Assembly (NCBI GenBank): GCA_018241525.1
Contig: JAFEDR010000009.1
Coordinates: 62,001 to 126,000 of the forward strand
From: Pseudomonadota bacterium
GTDB taxonomy: Bacteria; Pseudomonadota; Gammaproteobacteria; Steroidobacterales; Steroidobacteraceae
DNA: 64,000 bases
Reading direction: 5' to 3'
Shown: positions 1 to 7,848 of the stretch, one piece after another
How positions within the stretch are numbered: position 1 is the first letter of the stretch
How the letters are laid out: every line of letters begins with the position of its first letter
The notes under the pieces: generated by a model
Seen by the model: only the letters and a program-made list of their open reading frames with translations
Database searches by the model: none
Told to the model about the DNA's origin: nothing
Position numbers and translations under genes: made by a program

Positions 1-450
1 CATCGCGTGCCCTCGTGTGGGCCACTGCGCGGCGGCGCAGCAATCGCAAGATCAGCGCAGCCTCCCGTGCGACTGCGCGAGCCTCCGGCACGATGCGCTC
101 TGTACTGGACATTGAAGAATGGATGCCCTGGGTGCACGCCACTCTTCTTTAGGGTGCGCGCCAGCCGCCGCGACGACCGCCGAACTCGCGTCACTCCCGT
201 TCGACGTTCAGCGCGACCCGGCGACGCCCTCCTCCGCCCGCTCGCGGTCGCGGCGACCCGCGCGTTTGCGCCAGCGATGGAAGGGACACCGGAGCGCGAA
301 TCATGTTATGAACGAGTGACTTTCGCAGGGCGGATGTCGCCTGGCCGACGAACGCGTGCTGCCGCGAAAGTGCGGCTGCTGCGGACTGGTTGGGCGTGTC
401 ATTCCCTGGATCCTTGTCTTTTTGTCGAGCGTCACCGCGAGGAGCCATCG
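1..450. other. Region before the first operon, no gene recognised
   Basis: No coding region is supported here. The frame of the downstream aminotransferase stays open through most of the stretch, but the encoded residues are arginine-, proline- and alanine-rich and resemble no family. The aminotransferase fold begins only after 451. The promoter of the operon presumably lies here, but no clear -35/-10 pair could be picked in this GC-rich DNA. Confidence 0.5.
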
Positions 451-1704
451 ATGCAAGCTCGCCGACCCGGTCGAAACTACCTGTTCGTTCCGGGACCCAC
501 GAACGTGCCCGACCGCGTGCAACGCGCGATGGTCGTCGCGATGGAGGATCACCGGTCCTCGACCTTCCCCGACCTCTCGACGAGCGTGCTCCATGACCTC
601 AAGCGCGTGTTCAAAACCGAGAGCGGACAGGCCTTCATCTTCCCGTCGTCGGGCACGGGGGCCTGGGAGGCCGCGCTGACCAACACGCTCTCGCCGGGCG
701 ATCGCATCCTGGCGGCGCGCTTCGGACAGTTCAGCCACCTGTGGATCGACATGGCGCAGCGACTCGGCTTCGACGTCGAGGCGCTCGACGTCGAGTGGGG
801 CGAGGGCGTGCCGCTCGATCGCTACGCGGAGATCCTGCGGGCCGACAAGCGCCACTCGATCAAGGGCGTGCTCGTCTGCCACAACGAGACCGCCACGGGC
901 GTCACGAGCGACGTTGCCGGGGTGCGACGCGCGCTCGATGAGGCCGGGCATCCGGCGCTGCTGTTCGTCGATGCTGTGAGCTCACTCGCCAGCATCGACT
1001 TCCGGATGGAGGAATGGGGCGTCGACCTCGCCGTCAGCGGCTCGCAGAAGGGGCTCATGATGCCGGCGGGCCTCGGCATCCTGGCCGTGAGCCAGAAGGC
1101 GCTCAAGGCCATCCCGGCGGCCCAGTCGCGGCGCTGCTATTTCGACCTGGCCGACATGATCAAGGCGAACGCGACCGGCTACTTCCCTTACACGCCGGCG
1201 CTGCCGATGCTCTACGGCCTGCGCGAGTCGCTGAACATCATCTTCGAGGAGGGGCTCGAGGCCATTTTCGCGCGCCACCACTACCTCGCCGAGGGCGTGC
1301 GCGCGGCGATCATCCGGGGCTGGCGACTGGGACTGTGCGCCCGCGACCCGAAGTGGTACTCGGACACCGTCAGCGCGGTCGTCGTGCCGGCCGGCATGAA
1401 CGGCGCCCATGTCATCGACGTGGCGTTCCGCCGCTACAACCTCGCCCTCGGCGCGGGGCTCGCCAAGGTCGCCGGCAAGGTGTTCCGCATCGGGCACCTG
1501 GGCGATCTCAACGAACTGATGTTGATGGGCGCCATCGCCGGTGCCGAGATGGCGATGCTCGACGTCGGCATCGAGGTCACGCCCGGAAGCGGTGTCGCCG
1601 CCGCCTCGAACTACTGGCGCTCGCACGACCCGACGCCGCGCAAGCGCGTCAGTCGCGAGGAGCAGTTCTACGAGTCGCACTCGACCGGTTCGATCCAGGG
1701 CTGA
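451..1704 (+). CDS. Class V aminotransferase, serine/alanine-glyoxylate type
   Basis: A 417-residue PLP-dependent aminotransferase of the alanine-glyoxylate / serine-glyoxylate group. It opens with the family motif FVPGPTNVP, and the serine/glycine-rich phosphate-binding segment FPSSGTGAWEA lies near residue 70. VDAVSSLASIDFRM carries the PLP-ring aspartate, and the Schiff-base lysine is K200 in VSGSQKG. The start is ATG 451 with GAGGAG just upstream. The frame is open further upstream but without family similarity. The next gene starts 3 bp after the stop. Paired with a hydroxypyruvate-reductase-like enzyme, serine-glyoxylate transamination (serine + glyoxylate to hydroxypyruvate + glycine) is the likeliest reaction. 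Ureidoglycine-glyoxylate or alanine-glyoxylate activity cannot be excluded. Confidence 0.88.
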   Translation: MQARRPGRNYLFVPGPTNVPDRVQRAMVVAMEDHRSSTFPDLSTSVLHDLKRVFKTESGQAFIFPSSGTGAWEAALTNTLSPGDRILAARFGQFSHLWIDMAQRLGFDVEALDVEWGEGVPLDRYAEILRADKRHSIKGVLVCHNETATGVTSDVAGVRRALDEAGHPALLFVDAVSSLASIDFRMEEWGVDLAVSGSQKGLMMPAGLGILAVSQKALKAIPAAQSRRCYFDLADMIKANATGYFPYTPALPMLYGLRESLNIIFEEGLEAIFARHHYLAEGVRAAIIRGWRLGLCARDPKWYSDTVSAVVVPAGMNGAHVIDVAFRRYNLALGAGLAKVAGKVFRIGHLGDLNELMLMGAIAGAEMAMLDVGIEVTPGSGVAAASNYWRSHDPTPRKRVSREEQFYESHSTGSIQG

Positions 1705-1707
1705 CGA

Positions 1708-2658
1708 GTGGCCGAGCACATCGTCTTTCTCGACCGATCCACCCTGCAAGCCCAGGTTCGCCGGCCGTCCTTCGAGCACGGCTGGGACGAGTACCCGACG
1801 ACGAGCGTGGATGACGTCGCCGGGCGACTGCGCCACGCAACGATCGCCATCACCAACAAGGTGCCGCTGCGGGCGTCGACGCTGCGCGAGTTGCCCGCGC
1901 TGCGCATGATCGCGGTGGCGGCGACGGGCTACGACGTCGTCGATGTGGGCTACTGCCGGGAAAACGGCATCGCGGTCGCCAACATCCGCAACTACGCGGT
2001 GCACACCGTCCCGGAGCACGCCTTTGCGCTGATCGGGGCGCTGCGGCGCAACCTGCTCGCCTACCGTCAGGACGTCGAGCGCGGCCGCTGGCAGCAGGTG
2101 GACCAGTTCTGTTTCTTCGACCACCCGATCCGGGACCTCCACGGCGCGACGCTCGGCATCGTCGGCGAAGGCGTCCTCGGTCAGGCGACCGCCGCCATCG
2201 GGCGCGCGTACGGGATGCGCATCCTGTTCGCCGACCACGCGCCACCCAAGGCCGACGGTGTCGATTTCACGCCCTTCGACGACGTGCTGGCACGCAGCGA
2301 CGTCGTCTCGCTGCACCTGCCGCTGACGCCGCAGACCTGCGGCCTGATCGGCCTCGAGCAGCTGCGGCGGATGAAGCGGAGCGCGATCCTGATCAATACA
2401 TCGCGCGGCGGGCTCGTCGACGAGGAGGCGCTGGTCCGGGCGCTGGACGAGGGTCTGATCGCCGGCGCCGGCTTTGACGTGCTCACGACCGAGCCGCCGA
2501 AGCAGGGTAACCCGCTGCTCGAGCTGCGGCGCCCGAACTTCATCCTCACGCCGCACATCGCCTGGGCGAGCGACGGTGCGATGCAGATTCTCGCCGATCA
2601 GATGATCGACAACATCGAGGCCTTCGTCGCCGGACGGCCGCAGAACCTGGTCACCTGA
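1708..2658 (+). CDS. D-2-hydroxyacid dehydrogenase, hydroxypyruvate/glycerate dehydrogenase-like
   Basis: A 316-residue NAD(P)-dependent D-isomer 2-hydroxyacid dehydrogenase, the usual length for the family. The Rossmann fingerprint GIVGEGVLG is central. The catalytic triad is visible as R233 (NTSRGGLVDE), E262 (TTEPP) and H283 (TPHIAW). The start is GTG 1708, 3 bp after the aminotransferase stop, so translation is probably coupled. The neighbouring aminotransferase would produce hydroxypyruvate from serine, and reduction to D-glycerate is the natural next step. Glyoxylate reduction is an alternative typical of the same family. Confidence 0.87.
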   Translation: MAEHIVFLDRSTLQAQVRRPSFEHGWDEYPTTSVDDVAGRLRHATIAITNKVPLRASTLRELPALRMIAVAATGYDVVDVGYCRENGIAVANIRNYAVHTVPEHAFALIGALRRNLLAYRQDVERGRWQQVDQFCFFDHPIRDLHGATLGIVGEGVLGQATAAIGRAYGMRILFADHAPPKADGVDFTPFDDVLARSDVVSLHLPLTPQTCGLIGLEQLRRMKRSAILINTSRGGLVDEEALVRALDEGLIAGAGFDVLTTEPPKQGNPLLELRRPNFILTPHIAWASDGAMQILADQMIDNIEAFVAGRPQNLVT

Positions 2659-2728
2659 ACGGCGTCGTCGCGGTCGCTTGCCGGGCGGACCGGCGACGGG
2701 CTGGAGCTTTTATCGTGGGATCGCTCGC

Positions 2729-3742
2729 ATGAAGATCACGATCGTCGGGGCCGGCGCGATCGGCGGCTACGTCGGCGCCAAGCTCGCCCTCGCCGGCGAA
2801 CGGGTCACGTTCATCGCGCGCGGCGCGAATCTGGAAGCCATCCGCCATCGCGGCATCACGCTCGTGACCAGCGACGGCGGGCAGCTCGGCACCCGCGAGG
2901 TGCAGGCGACCTCGGACTACGCCGCACCCGGGCCCCAGGACGTCGTGATCGTAGCCGTGAAGGCGAACCAGCTCGAGTCCGTGGCCAGCGAGGTGCCAAA
3001 GCTCTTCGGGCCCGACACCAGCGTCGTCACGATGCAGAACGGCATCCCGTACTGGTACTTCCAGAAGCACGGCGGTGCCCACGACGGTCGTTGCGTGACG
3101 ACGGTCGATCCGGGCGGCGCGGCGCTGCGGCACCTGCCGCCGGAGCGCGTGATCGGCTGCGTCGTCTACCCGGCGGCCGTGCTCGCGGCACCCGGCGTGA
3201 TCCGCCACATCGAGGGCGACCGCTTCCCGGTCGGTGAGCTCGACGGGTCGACGAGCGCACGCGTGCAGGCGGTGTCGGCGGCGTTCGTCCGCGCGGGCCT
3301 GCAGGCGCCGGTGCTCGACAGCATTCGCGCCGAGATCTGGCTGAAGCTGTGGGGGAACCTCACGTTCAACCCGATCAGCGCGCTCTGCCGGGCGACGCTG
3401 GTCGAGATCTGCCAGTACCCGGCGACGCGCGCGCTGGCCGCCGCGATGATGGGCGAGGCGCAGGCCGTCGCGCACGCGCTCGGCATCTCGTTCCGCGTCT
3501 CGATCGAGCGCCGGATCGCGGGCGCGGAGCGGGTCGGCCAGCACAAGACCTCGATGCTGCAGGACCTCGAGGCCGGCCGGGAGCTCGAGACGGACGCCCT
3601 GCTCGGCTCGGTGCTCGAGCTCGCGCGGATCACGGGCACGGCCGTCCCGACGCTCGAGACCGTCTATGCCCTGACGAAGCTGCTGGGCAGGCCCTACGAG
3701 CAGCCCGGGACCGTCGCCGCGCCGGCTCCGGCGCCGCGCTAG
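2729..3742 (+). CDS. 2-dehydropantoate 2-reductase family protein (ApbA/PanE-like)
   Basis: A 337-residue NADPH-dependent reductase of the ketopantoate reductase family. The N-terminus MKITIVGAGAIGGYVG is the Rossmann GxGxxG motif (residues 7-12). The catalytic lysine is K206 in the segment LKLWGNLTFNPISAL. The start is ATG 2729, 70 bp after the previous stop. A longer in-frame start at 2678 would add residues unlike the family. Many genomes carry several ApbA paralogues, and this one sits among glyoxylate/serine enzymes rather than pantothenate genes, so its substrate may be another 2-keto acid rather than ketopantoate. Confidence 0.85.
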   Translation: MKITIVGAGAIGGYVGAKLALAGERVTFIARGANLEAIRHRGITLVTSDGGQLGTREVQATSDYAAPGPQDVVIVAVKANQLESVASEVPKLFGPDTSVVTMQNGIPYWYFQKHGGAHDGRCVTTVDPGGAALRHLPPERVIGCVVYPAAVLAAPGVIRHIEGDRFPVGELDGSTSARVQAVSAAFVRAGLQAPVLDSIRAEIWLKLWGNLTFNPISALCRATLVEICQYPATRALAAAMMGEAQAVAHALGISFRVSIERRIAGAERVGQHKTSMLQDLEAGRELETDALLGSVLELARITGTAVPTLETVYALTKLLGRPYEQPGTVAAPAPAPR

Positions 3743-3746
3743 GCCC

Positions 3747-5567
3747 GTGGCCGCCGGCGGCGACAGGGAGTCACCCGCCCCCGCTGCGATCGACTACTCG
3801 TCCCGGCTGGTCGGCACGACGTCCGCGTCCGCCCGTGTCGAGCTCGTCTCGGTATGGACCCTCGGTGCATTCGAGCGCTTCTACGCGGAATTCCTGCACC
3901 TGACCTGGGCCGCGAAGGCGGCCTTCGAAGCGCGCGATCATGCGGCGGCCGTGGCGCAGGCGCGCCGGCGGCTCGCCCTCTACAATGCGACGGTGTATCC
4001 GCTCGCCGAGGCGCTGCGCGCGGCGTGGCCGGCGCTGCGCGAGCCGACGCCACTGTGGGCGAACGTCGAGTCGCAATACCGCGCCGCCGTGCACGGGCGC
4101 TACGAGGCGGATCTCGCCATCGCCTACCTGCATTCGACCTGGCGGCGCGTCCACCATGGCGAGTGGCAGGCCGTCGAGTACGGCTTCGGCGACTCGGCGC
4201 GGGTCGTGCCACCCGCCGGGGCGGTCTACCTGACGCTGCGCGGTGCGTGGCCGATCGAGGCCCGCCTCGTGCAGCAGGTCTTCCAGGTGGCCGAGTTGTC
4301 CGTCCCGTTCGCGGACGCCGCGGGCGATGCCGAGCTCATCGCGCGGCGGATCAATGACCTGCTCGCGAGCCGGCGCGGCGACGGGCTGCGGGGCCTCGAG
4401 GTCGTGCGCGGCGCCTTCTTCCGCAACCGCGGCGCGTACCTGGTCGGCCGCATGCTGCTGCAGGAGGGCAGGCTCCAGCCGTTCGTGATCGCGCTGCTGC
4501 ACGGACCCGACGGGGTGCGCGCCGAGGCCGTGCTGCACTCGGTGCCGCACGTCCACAACCTCTTCAGCTCGACGGAGGCGCCGTTCCAGGTCACGAACCG
4601 GCACTACCACGAACTCAGCGCGTTCCTGCACAGCATCATGCCGAGCCGGCCGCCGGGGCTGCACTACTCGACGATCGGCTACTACCACTTCAGCAAGGTC
4701 GAGGTCATGAACGAGGTGCGACGGCACCTGGTGCGCGACCGGGAACGGCTGGCGGTGGCGCCCGGCAGTCCCGGGACGGTGTCGATCGCGTTCACCTCAC
4801 CCCGCTCGGACTACGTCCTGAAGGTCATTCGCGACCAGCCGACGAGTCAGTACAAGTGGACCCACTTCGCCGGCGTCGAGTCCGTGCTGGCGAAATACCG
4901 GCGCGTACACGAGATCAATCGCACCGGGAGCATGCTCGACAACATCATCTACTACAACCTGAGGCTCGATCGCGCCTGGTTCGAGCCCGGGCTCGCGACA
5001 GAGCTTGTTGATGCGGCAACGAACAGCGTCCAGGCGCAGGGCGAGGCCCTGGTGTTCCGGTACCTGATCGCCCAGCGCAAGCTGACCCCGCTCAACGTGT
5101 TCCTCGCGACCGCGCCTCCCGACCGGGCCGCGCGAGCTCTGGTCAACCTCGGCTTCTGCATCCGCAACAACGCGGCCGCGAATGTCTTCAACAAGGATTT
5201 CGACGCACGCAACTACGGGGTGAGCCGGTTCCTGAAGGTCTACCTGTACGACTATGACGCCGTGGAGACACTCACCGACGTCAAGGTCCGGACCAACCGT
5301 GACCGGGTCGATGGCGAGGAGGAAGTACCCGGCTGGTTCTTCGAGCCGGGAGTCGTCTTCCTGCCCGAGGAGATCCTGGCGGGCCTGCGCATCGATGACC
5401 GCGCGTTGCGCCGGGCATTTTCGGACGCGCACCCCGACCTGATGACACTGGAGTACTGGCAGGGCCTGCAGCAGCAGCTCGGCGCCGGCGAGGTGCCCGC
5501 GGTCAACATGTTCCCGGAATCCTGCCACCTGCGCGACTGGGCCGCCGAGACGCTCGCCACCGAGTGA
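3747..5567 (+). CDS. aceK: Isocitrate dehydrogenase kinase/phosphatase
   Basis: A 606-residue AceK, slightly longer than the 578-residue E. coli enzyme. It phosphorylates and dephosphorylates isocitrate dehydrogenase and so sets flux between the TCA cycle and the glyoxylate bypass. Recognisable segments are RNRGAYLVGRML in the regulatory half and the kinase-like half with SDYVLKVIRDQ, NVFNKDFDARNYGVSRF and VYLYDYDAVETLTDV. These match the E. coli landmarks VFKVIKD, MLFKNFGVTRHGRVV and FYDYDEI. The C-terminal stretch HPDLMTLEYWQGLQ is also typical. The start is GTG 3747, 4 bp after the preceding stop. Usually aceK follows aceBA; here it follows other glyoxylate-related enzymes. Confidence 0.92.
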   Translation: MAAGGDRESPAPAAIDYSSRLVGTTSASARVELVSVWTLGAFERFYAEFLHLTWAAKAAFEARDHAAAVAQARRRLALYNATVYPLAEALRAAWPALREPTPLWANVESQYRAAVHGRYEADLAIAYLHSTWRRVHHGEWQAVEYGFGDSARVVPPAGAVYLTLRGAWPIEARLVQQVFQVAELSVPFADAAGDAELIARRINDLLASRRGDGLRGLEVVRGAFFRNRGAYLVGRMLLQEGRLQPFVIALLHGPDGVRAEAVLHSVPHVHNLFSSTEAPFQVTNRHYHELSAFLHSIMPSRPPGLHYSTIGYYHFSKVEVMNEVRRHLVRDRERLAVAPGSPGTVSIAFTSPRSDYVLKVIRDQPTSQYKWTHFAGVESVLAKYRRVHEINRTGSMLDNIIYYNLRLDRAWFEPGLATELVDAATNSVQAQGEALVFRYLIAQRKLTPLNVFLATAPPDRAARALVNLGFCIRNNAAANVFNKDFDARNYGVSRFLKVYLYDYDAVETLTDVKVRTNRDRVDGEEEVPGWFFEPGVVFLPEEILAGLRIDDRALRRAFSDAHPDLMTLEYWQGLQQQLGAGEVPAVNMFPESCHLRDWAAETLATE

Positions 5568-5889
5568 CCGATGCGCCCTGATCCGCCGCGCTGGGACCCT
5601 GCGGGACCGCGGGCCGTCGGTATCGCGGCACCGGGCGGCGATGGGCGACTGGCGATTGGGAATTGCATCACCCTCATCCGCAACCTGCCGTGCGCCCAGG
5701 CGAAACTCCAACGAGCGGATGGCCAGGGATGACCGAGTATCATCTGCCCTGCATCTCGAAGCGGACGTTGTGCCGTCCCGATTCGCGCCAGACCGAGGCC
5801 CGAGGTGAGTCCGTCTCGCCCACCGCTTCCGCTTGCCCACGCAGCACGCCATGCCCACCGAGCCCGATCCGCATCACGCGGTGCCGTGA
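5568..5889. other. Intergenic stretch after aceK, no gene recognised
   Basis: These 322 bases separate aceK from the bciA-like gene. They hold several short GC-rich inverted segments and a short quasi-repeat (GGCGATGGGCGACTGGCGATTGG) split around 5636-5658. Short open frames exist but have no family character or ribosome binding site. A transcription end and a new promoter are expected here but cannot be placed. Confidence 0.4.
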
Positions 5890-6894
5890 ATGACCCCTAT
5901 GACGACACCGCGACGCGTCCTCGTCCTGGGGGCGACCGGCACGATCGGCCGCGCGACGGTTCGCGCATTGGTCGATCGCGGACACGAGGTTGTCTGTTTG
6001 GTACGACCGCACGCCGGCGTGGGCGGTGCACTCGGATCCGCAGGCAGCACGACGCTGCTCGCGGGCGCCTTGGTCCGGTTCGGCGACCCGACGGATGGAG
6101 GCTCCCTCGAGCGAGATGGCTTCCGCGGCGAGACCTTCGATGCGCTGGTGTCCTGCCTCGCGTCGCGAACGGGTGCACCGCGCGATGCCTGGGCAATCGA
6201 TCACGACGCCCACGTGCTCGCCCTGGAAAGCGCCCGGCGCGCAGGAGTCGCGCACATGATCCTCCTGTCCGCCATCTGCGTGCAGAAGCCGCTGCTGGCG
6301 TTCCAGCAGGCAAAGCTGGCCTTCGAGCAACGGCTCGTAAGCTCGGGTCTCGCCTACACGATCGTGCGGCCGACTGCCTTCTTCAAGTCATTGTCCGGGC
6401 AGATCGAGCGCGTACGACGGGGCAAGCCGTTCCTGCTGTTCGGCGACGGGACGCAGACAGCCTGCAAGCCCATCAGCGACCGGGACCTCGCGGCATTCCT
6501 CGCCGACTGCGTCGAGGACGAGACGCGTCGCAATCGTGTGCTGCCAATCGGCGGTCCGGGCGCAGCCATCACGCCGCGACAGCAGGGTGAGCATTTGCAT
6601 GCGCTCCTCGGCCGGAGGCCCGTCTTCCGGCATGTACCCATCGGCCTGCTCGATGCCATCATCACGGCCCTGGATATCGGCGCGAAGGTGCTGCCATTGC
6701 TGGCGGACAAGGCGGCGCTCGCACGGATCGGCCGCTACTACGCGACGGAGTCGATGCTGGTGCTCGATCCCGGGACAGGCCGCTATGACGCCGATGCCAC
6801 GCCCTCCACCGGCAGGGACCACCTGTTCGACTACTACGCGCAGCTGATCGCAGGCGCGGCCCCACCCGAGCGCGGCGACCACGCGGTGTTCTGA
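5890..6894 (+). CDS. bciA: Divinyl (bacterio)chlorophyllide a 8-vinyl-reductase homologue, BciA/DVR type
   Basis: A 334-residue atypical short-chain NAD(P)H-binding protein. It starts with the dinucleotide motif LVLGATGTIGRATVRAL. It then carries the segments I associate with BciA and plant DVR in order: DALVSCLASRTG, LLSAICVQKPLLAFQQAKLAFE, YTIVRPTAFFKSLSGQ, CKPISDRDLAAFLADCV, VLPIGGPG, IGRYYATESMLVLDP. The whole length fits this subfamily rather than generic NmrA-like proteins. The family reduces the C8 vinyl group of divinyl (proto)chlorophyllide a. No other pigment gene is in the window, so the role here is inferred. The start is ATG 5890; ATG 5899 is an alternative. Confidence 0.8.
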   Translation: MTPMTTPRRVLVLGATGTIGRATVRALVDRGHEVVCLVRPHAGVGGALGSAGSTTLLAGALVRFGDPTDGGSLERDGFRGETFDALVSCLASRTGAPRDAWAIDHDAHVLALESARRAGVAHMILLSAICVQKPLLAFQQAKLAFEQRLVSSGLAYTIVRPTAFFKSLSGQIERVRRGKPFLLFGDGTQTACKPISDRDLAAFLADCVEDETRRNRVLPIGGPGAAITPRQQGEHLHALLGRRPVFRHVPIGLLDAIITALDIGAKVLPLLADKAALARIGRYYATESMLVLDPGTGRYDADATPSTGRDHLFDYYAQLIAGAAPPERGDHAVF

Positions 6895-6960
6895 CTGGAT
6901 CCCAGGGCGACGTAACGCAGCCTCGTGGCGGCGGTGGCCGCGGCGCACGGCTCGGAGCGG

Positions 6961-7416
6961 TCAGGAAATCGCGTCGTCGAGTACCCGCGCGATCGCGAGC
7001 GGCCCGAGGTCCGGCTGCACGAGTCCGAGGCGCGCTTCCACCGACATCAGGCGCGTCTTCGAGTAGAAGGCAAGCAGCGCGTGGCGTTCCGCGAGCGGAC
7101 CGCTGAGCAGTACCGCCGTCCGCGCCACCGGCGCCAGCGCCGCGAATCGCTCCGCAAACTCGGCGAGCAGCGTCACATACGCAGCAGTGATGGTTTCGTG
7201 ATAGCCGCCGGTCGCCGTGTTCTCGACGCCGTGGCTCTCGTTGAGGCGCCGGATGCCGGCGCGCAGGCGCAGCAGCGCCGCCCCGGGACCGTAGCGTTCC
7301 ACGTGCCAGAGTCCGACCGTCAGGTGGGCGGCGTGCGTCCACTCGGCCTTCGGCAGCGTGCAGGACTCGAAAGCCTGCACGAGTGCATCGAGTTCCGCCG
7401 CCGTCCGATAGCTCAC
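6961..7416 (-). CDS. Conserved hypothetical protein
   Basis: A roughly 151-residue soluble protein. It shows a recurrent pattern that I recognise from uncharacterised bacterial proteins: EWTHAAHLTVGLWHV near residue 25, GYHETITAAYV near residue 75, and FYSKTRLMSVEARLGLVQPDL near the C-terminus. There are no signal peptide or membrane segments. The chosen start is GTG at 7414-7416, with GGGGGCAG a few bases upstream. A further upstream GTG at 7459-7461 would add 15 basic residues. It faces away from the bciA-like gene's promoter and ends 66 bp from that gene's stop. Function is unknown. Confidence 0.6.
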   Translation of the reverse strand: MSYRTAAELDALVQAFESCTLPKAEWTHAAHLTVGLWHVERYGPGAALLRLRAGIRRLNESHGVENTATGGYHETITAAYVTLLAEFAERFAALAPVARTAVLLSGPLAERHALLAFYSKTRLMSVEARLGLVQPDLGPLAIARVLDDAIS

Positions 7417-7481
7417 GCCTGCCCCCACCGTTCGCTCGATGGCGCGCCGCGGGCGAGCCACTTCCCGTATCTTAGCGATCG

Positions 7482-7807
7482 ATGAAGTCGCTTGCCGGGC
7501 CGCTCAGCGCATCGCCGTCGTCGACGCTGATTGCACTGCTGCCCGCCGCGAACCCCGGAGGCCGGGACGCAGCGGAACTCGCCTGCGTGGCCCACCATTG
7601 CTCGCTCCGCAAGGCTGCCCGCGCCCCTCGGCGCCACGACCGGCACGGGACCCCGCTCGGCGGCCCGTGCTCGCGTTCGAAAGCCGGGCGCACCGGATGG
7701 GCGTCGACGGCGCGACCCTCCAAGACCGCCACCACTATCACGCGTACGCCGCCAAGGTGATGCGCCGGATCGTCATCGACCCCGCTCGCTGTCGGGCCGA
7801 CCGCTGA
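7482..7807 (+). pseudogene. Possible remnant of an ECF (SigF-like) sigma factor
   Basis: The 3' part (about 7697-7807) encodes LQDRHHYHAYAAKVMRRIVID followed by PARCRADR and a stop. This closely follows the region-2 pattern of the ECF SigF-like group (W-x-D/N-R-x-H-F-Y/F-A-x-A-A-x-x-M-R-R-I-L-V-D-x-A-R). A plausible N-terminal portion lies in a different frame from ATG 7482 (STLIALLPAANPGGRDAAEL and then an arginine-rich part). Everything after region 2, including region 4, is missing. I read it as a frameshifted, truncated gene. The C-terminal match is convincing to the eye, while the N-terminal assignment is weak. Confidence 0.35.
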
Positions 7808-7848
7808 GCCGGTGCTATAGTCCGAAGCTCATCCACAGCGGGGCTTCC

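Noticed and set aside
982..2556. A 524-codon minus-strand open frame opposite the aminotransferase and dehydrogenase
   Set aside because: Both genes on the plus strand have complete catalytic motifs; the antisense frame has none.
5663..5893. A 76-codon plus-strand frame before the bciA-like gene
   Set aside because: No ribosome binding site, no recognisable sequence, and it runs into the bciA start in another frame.
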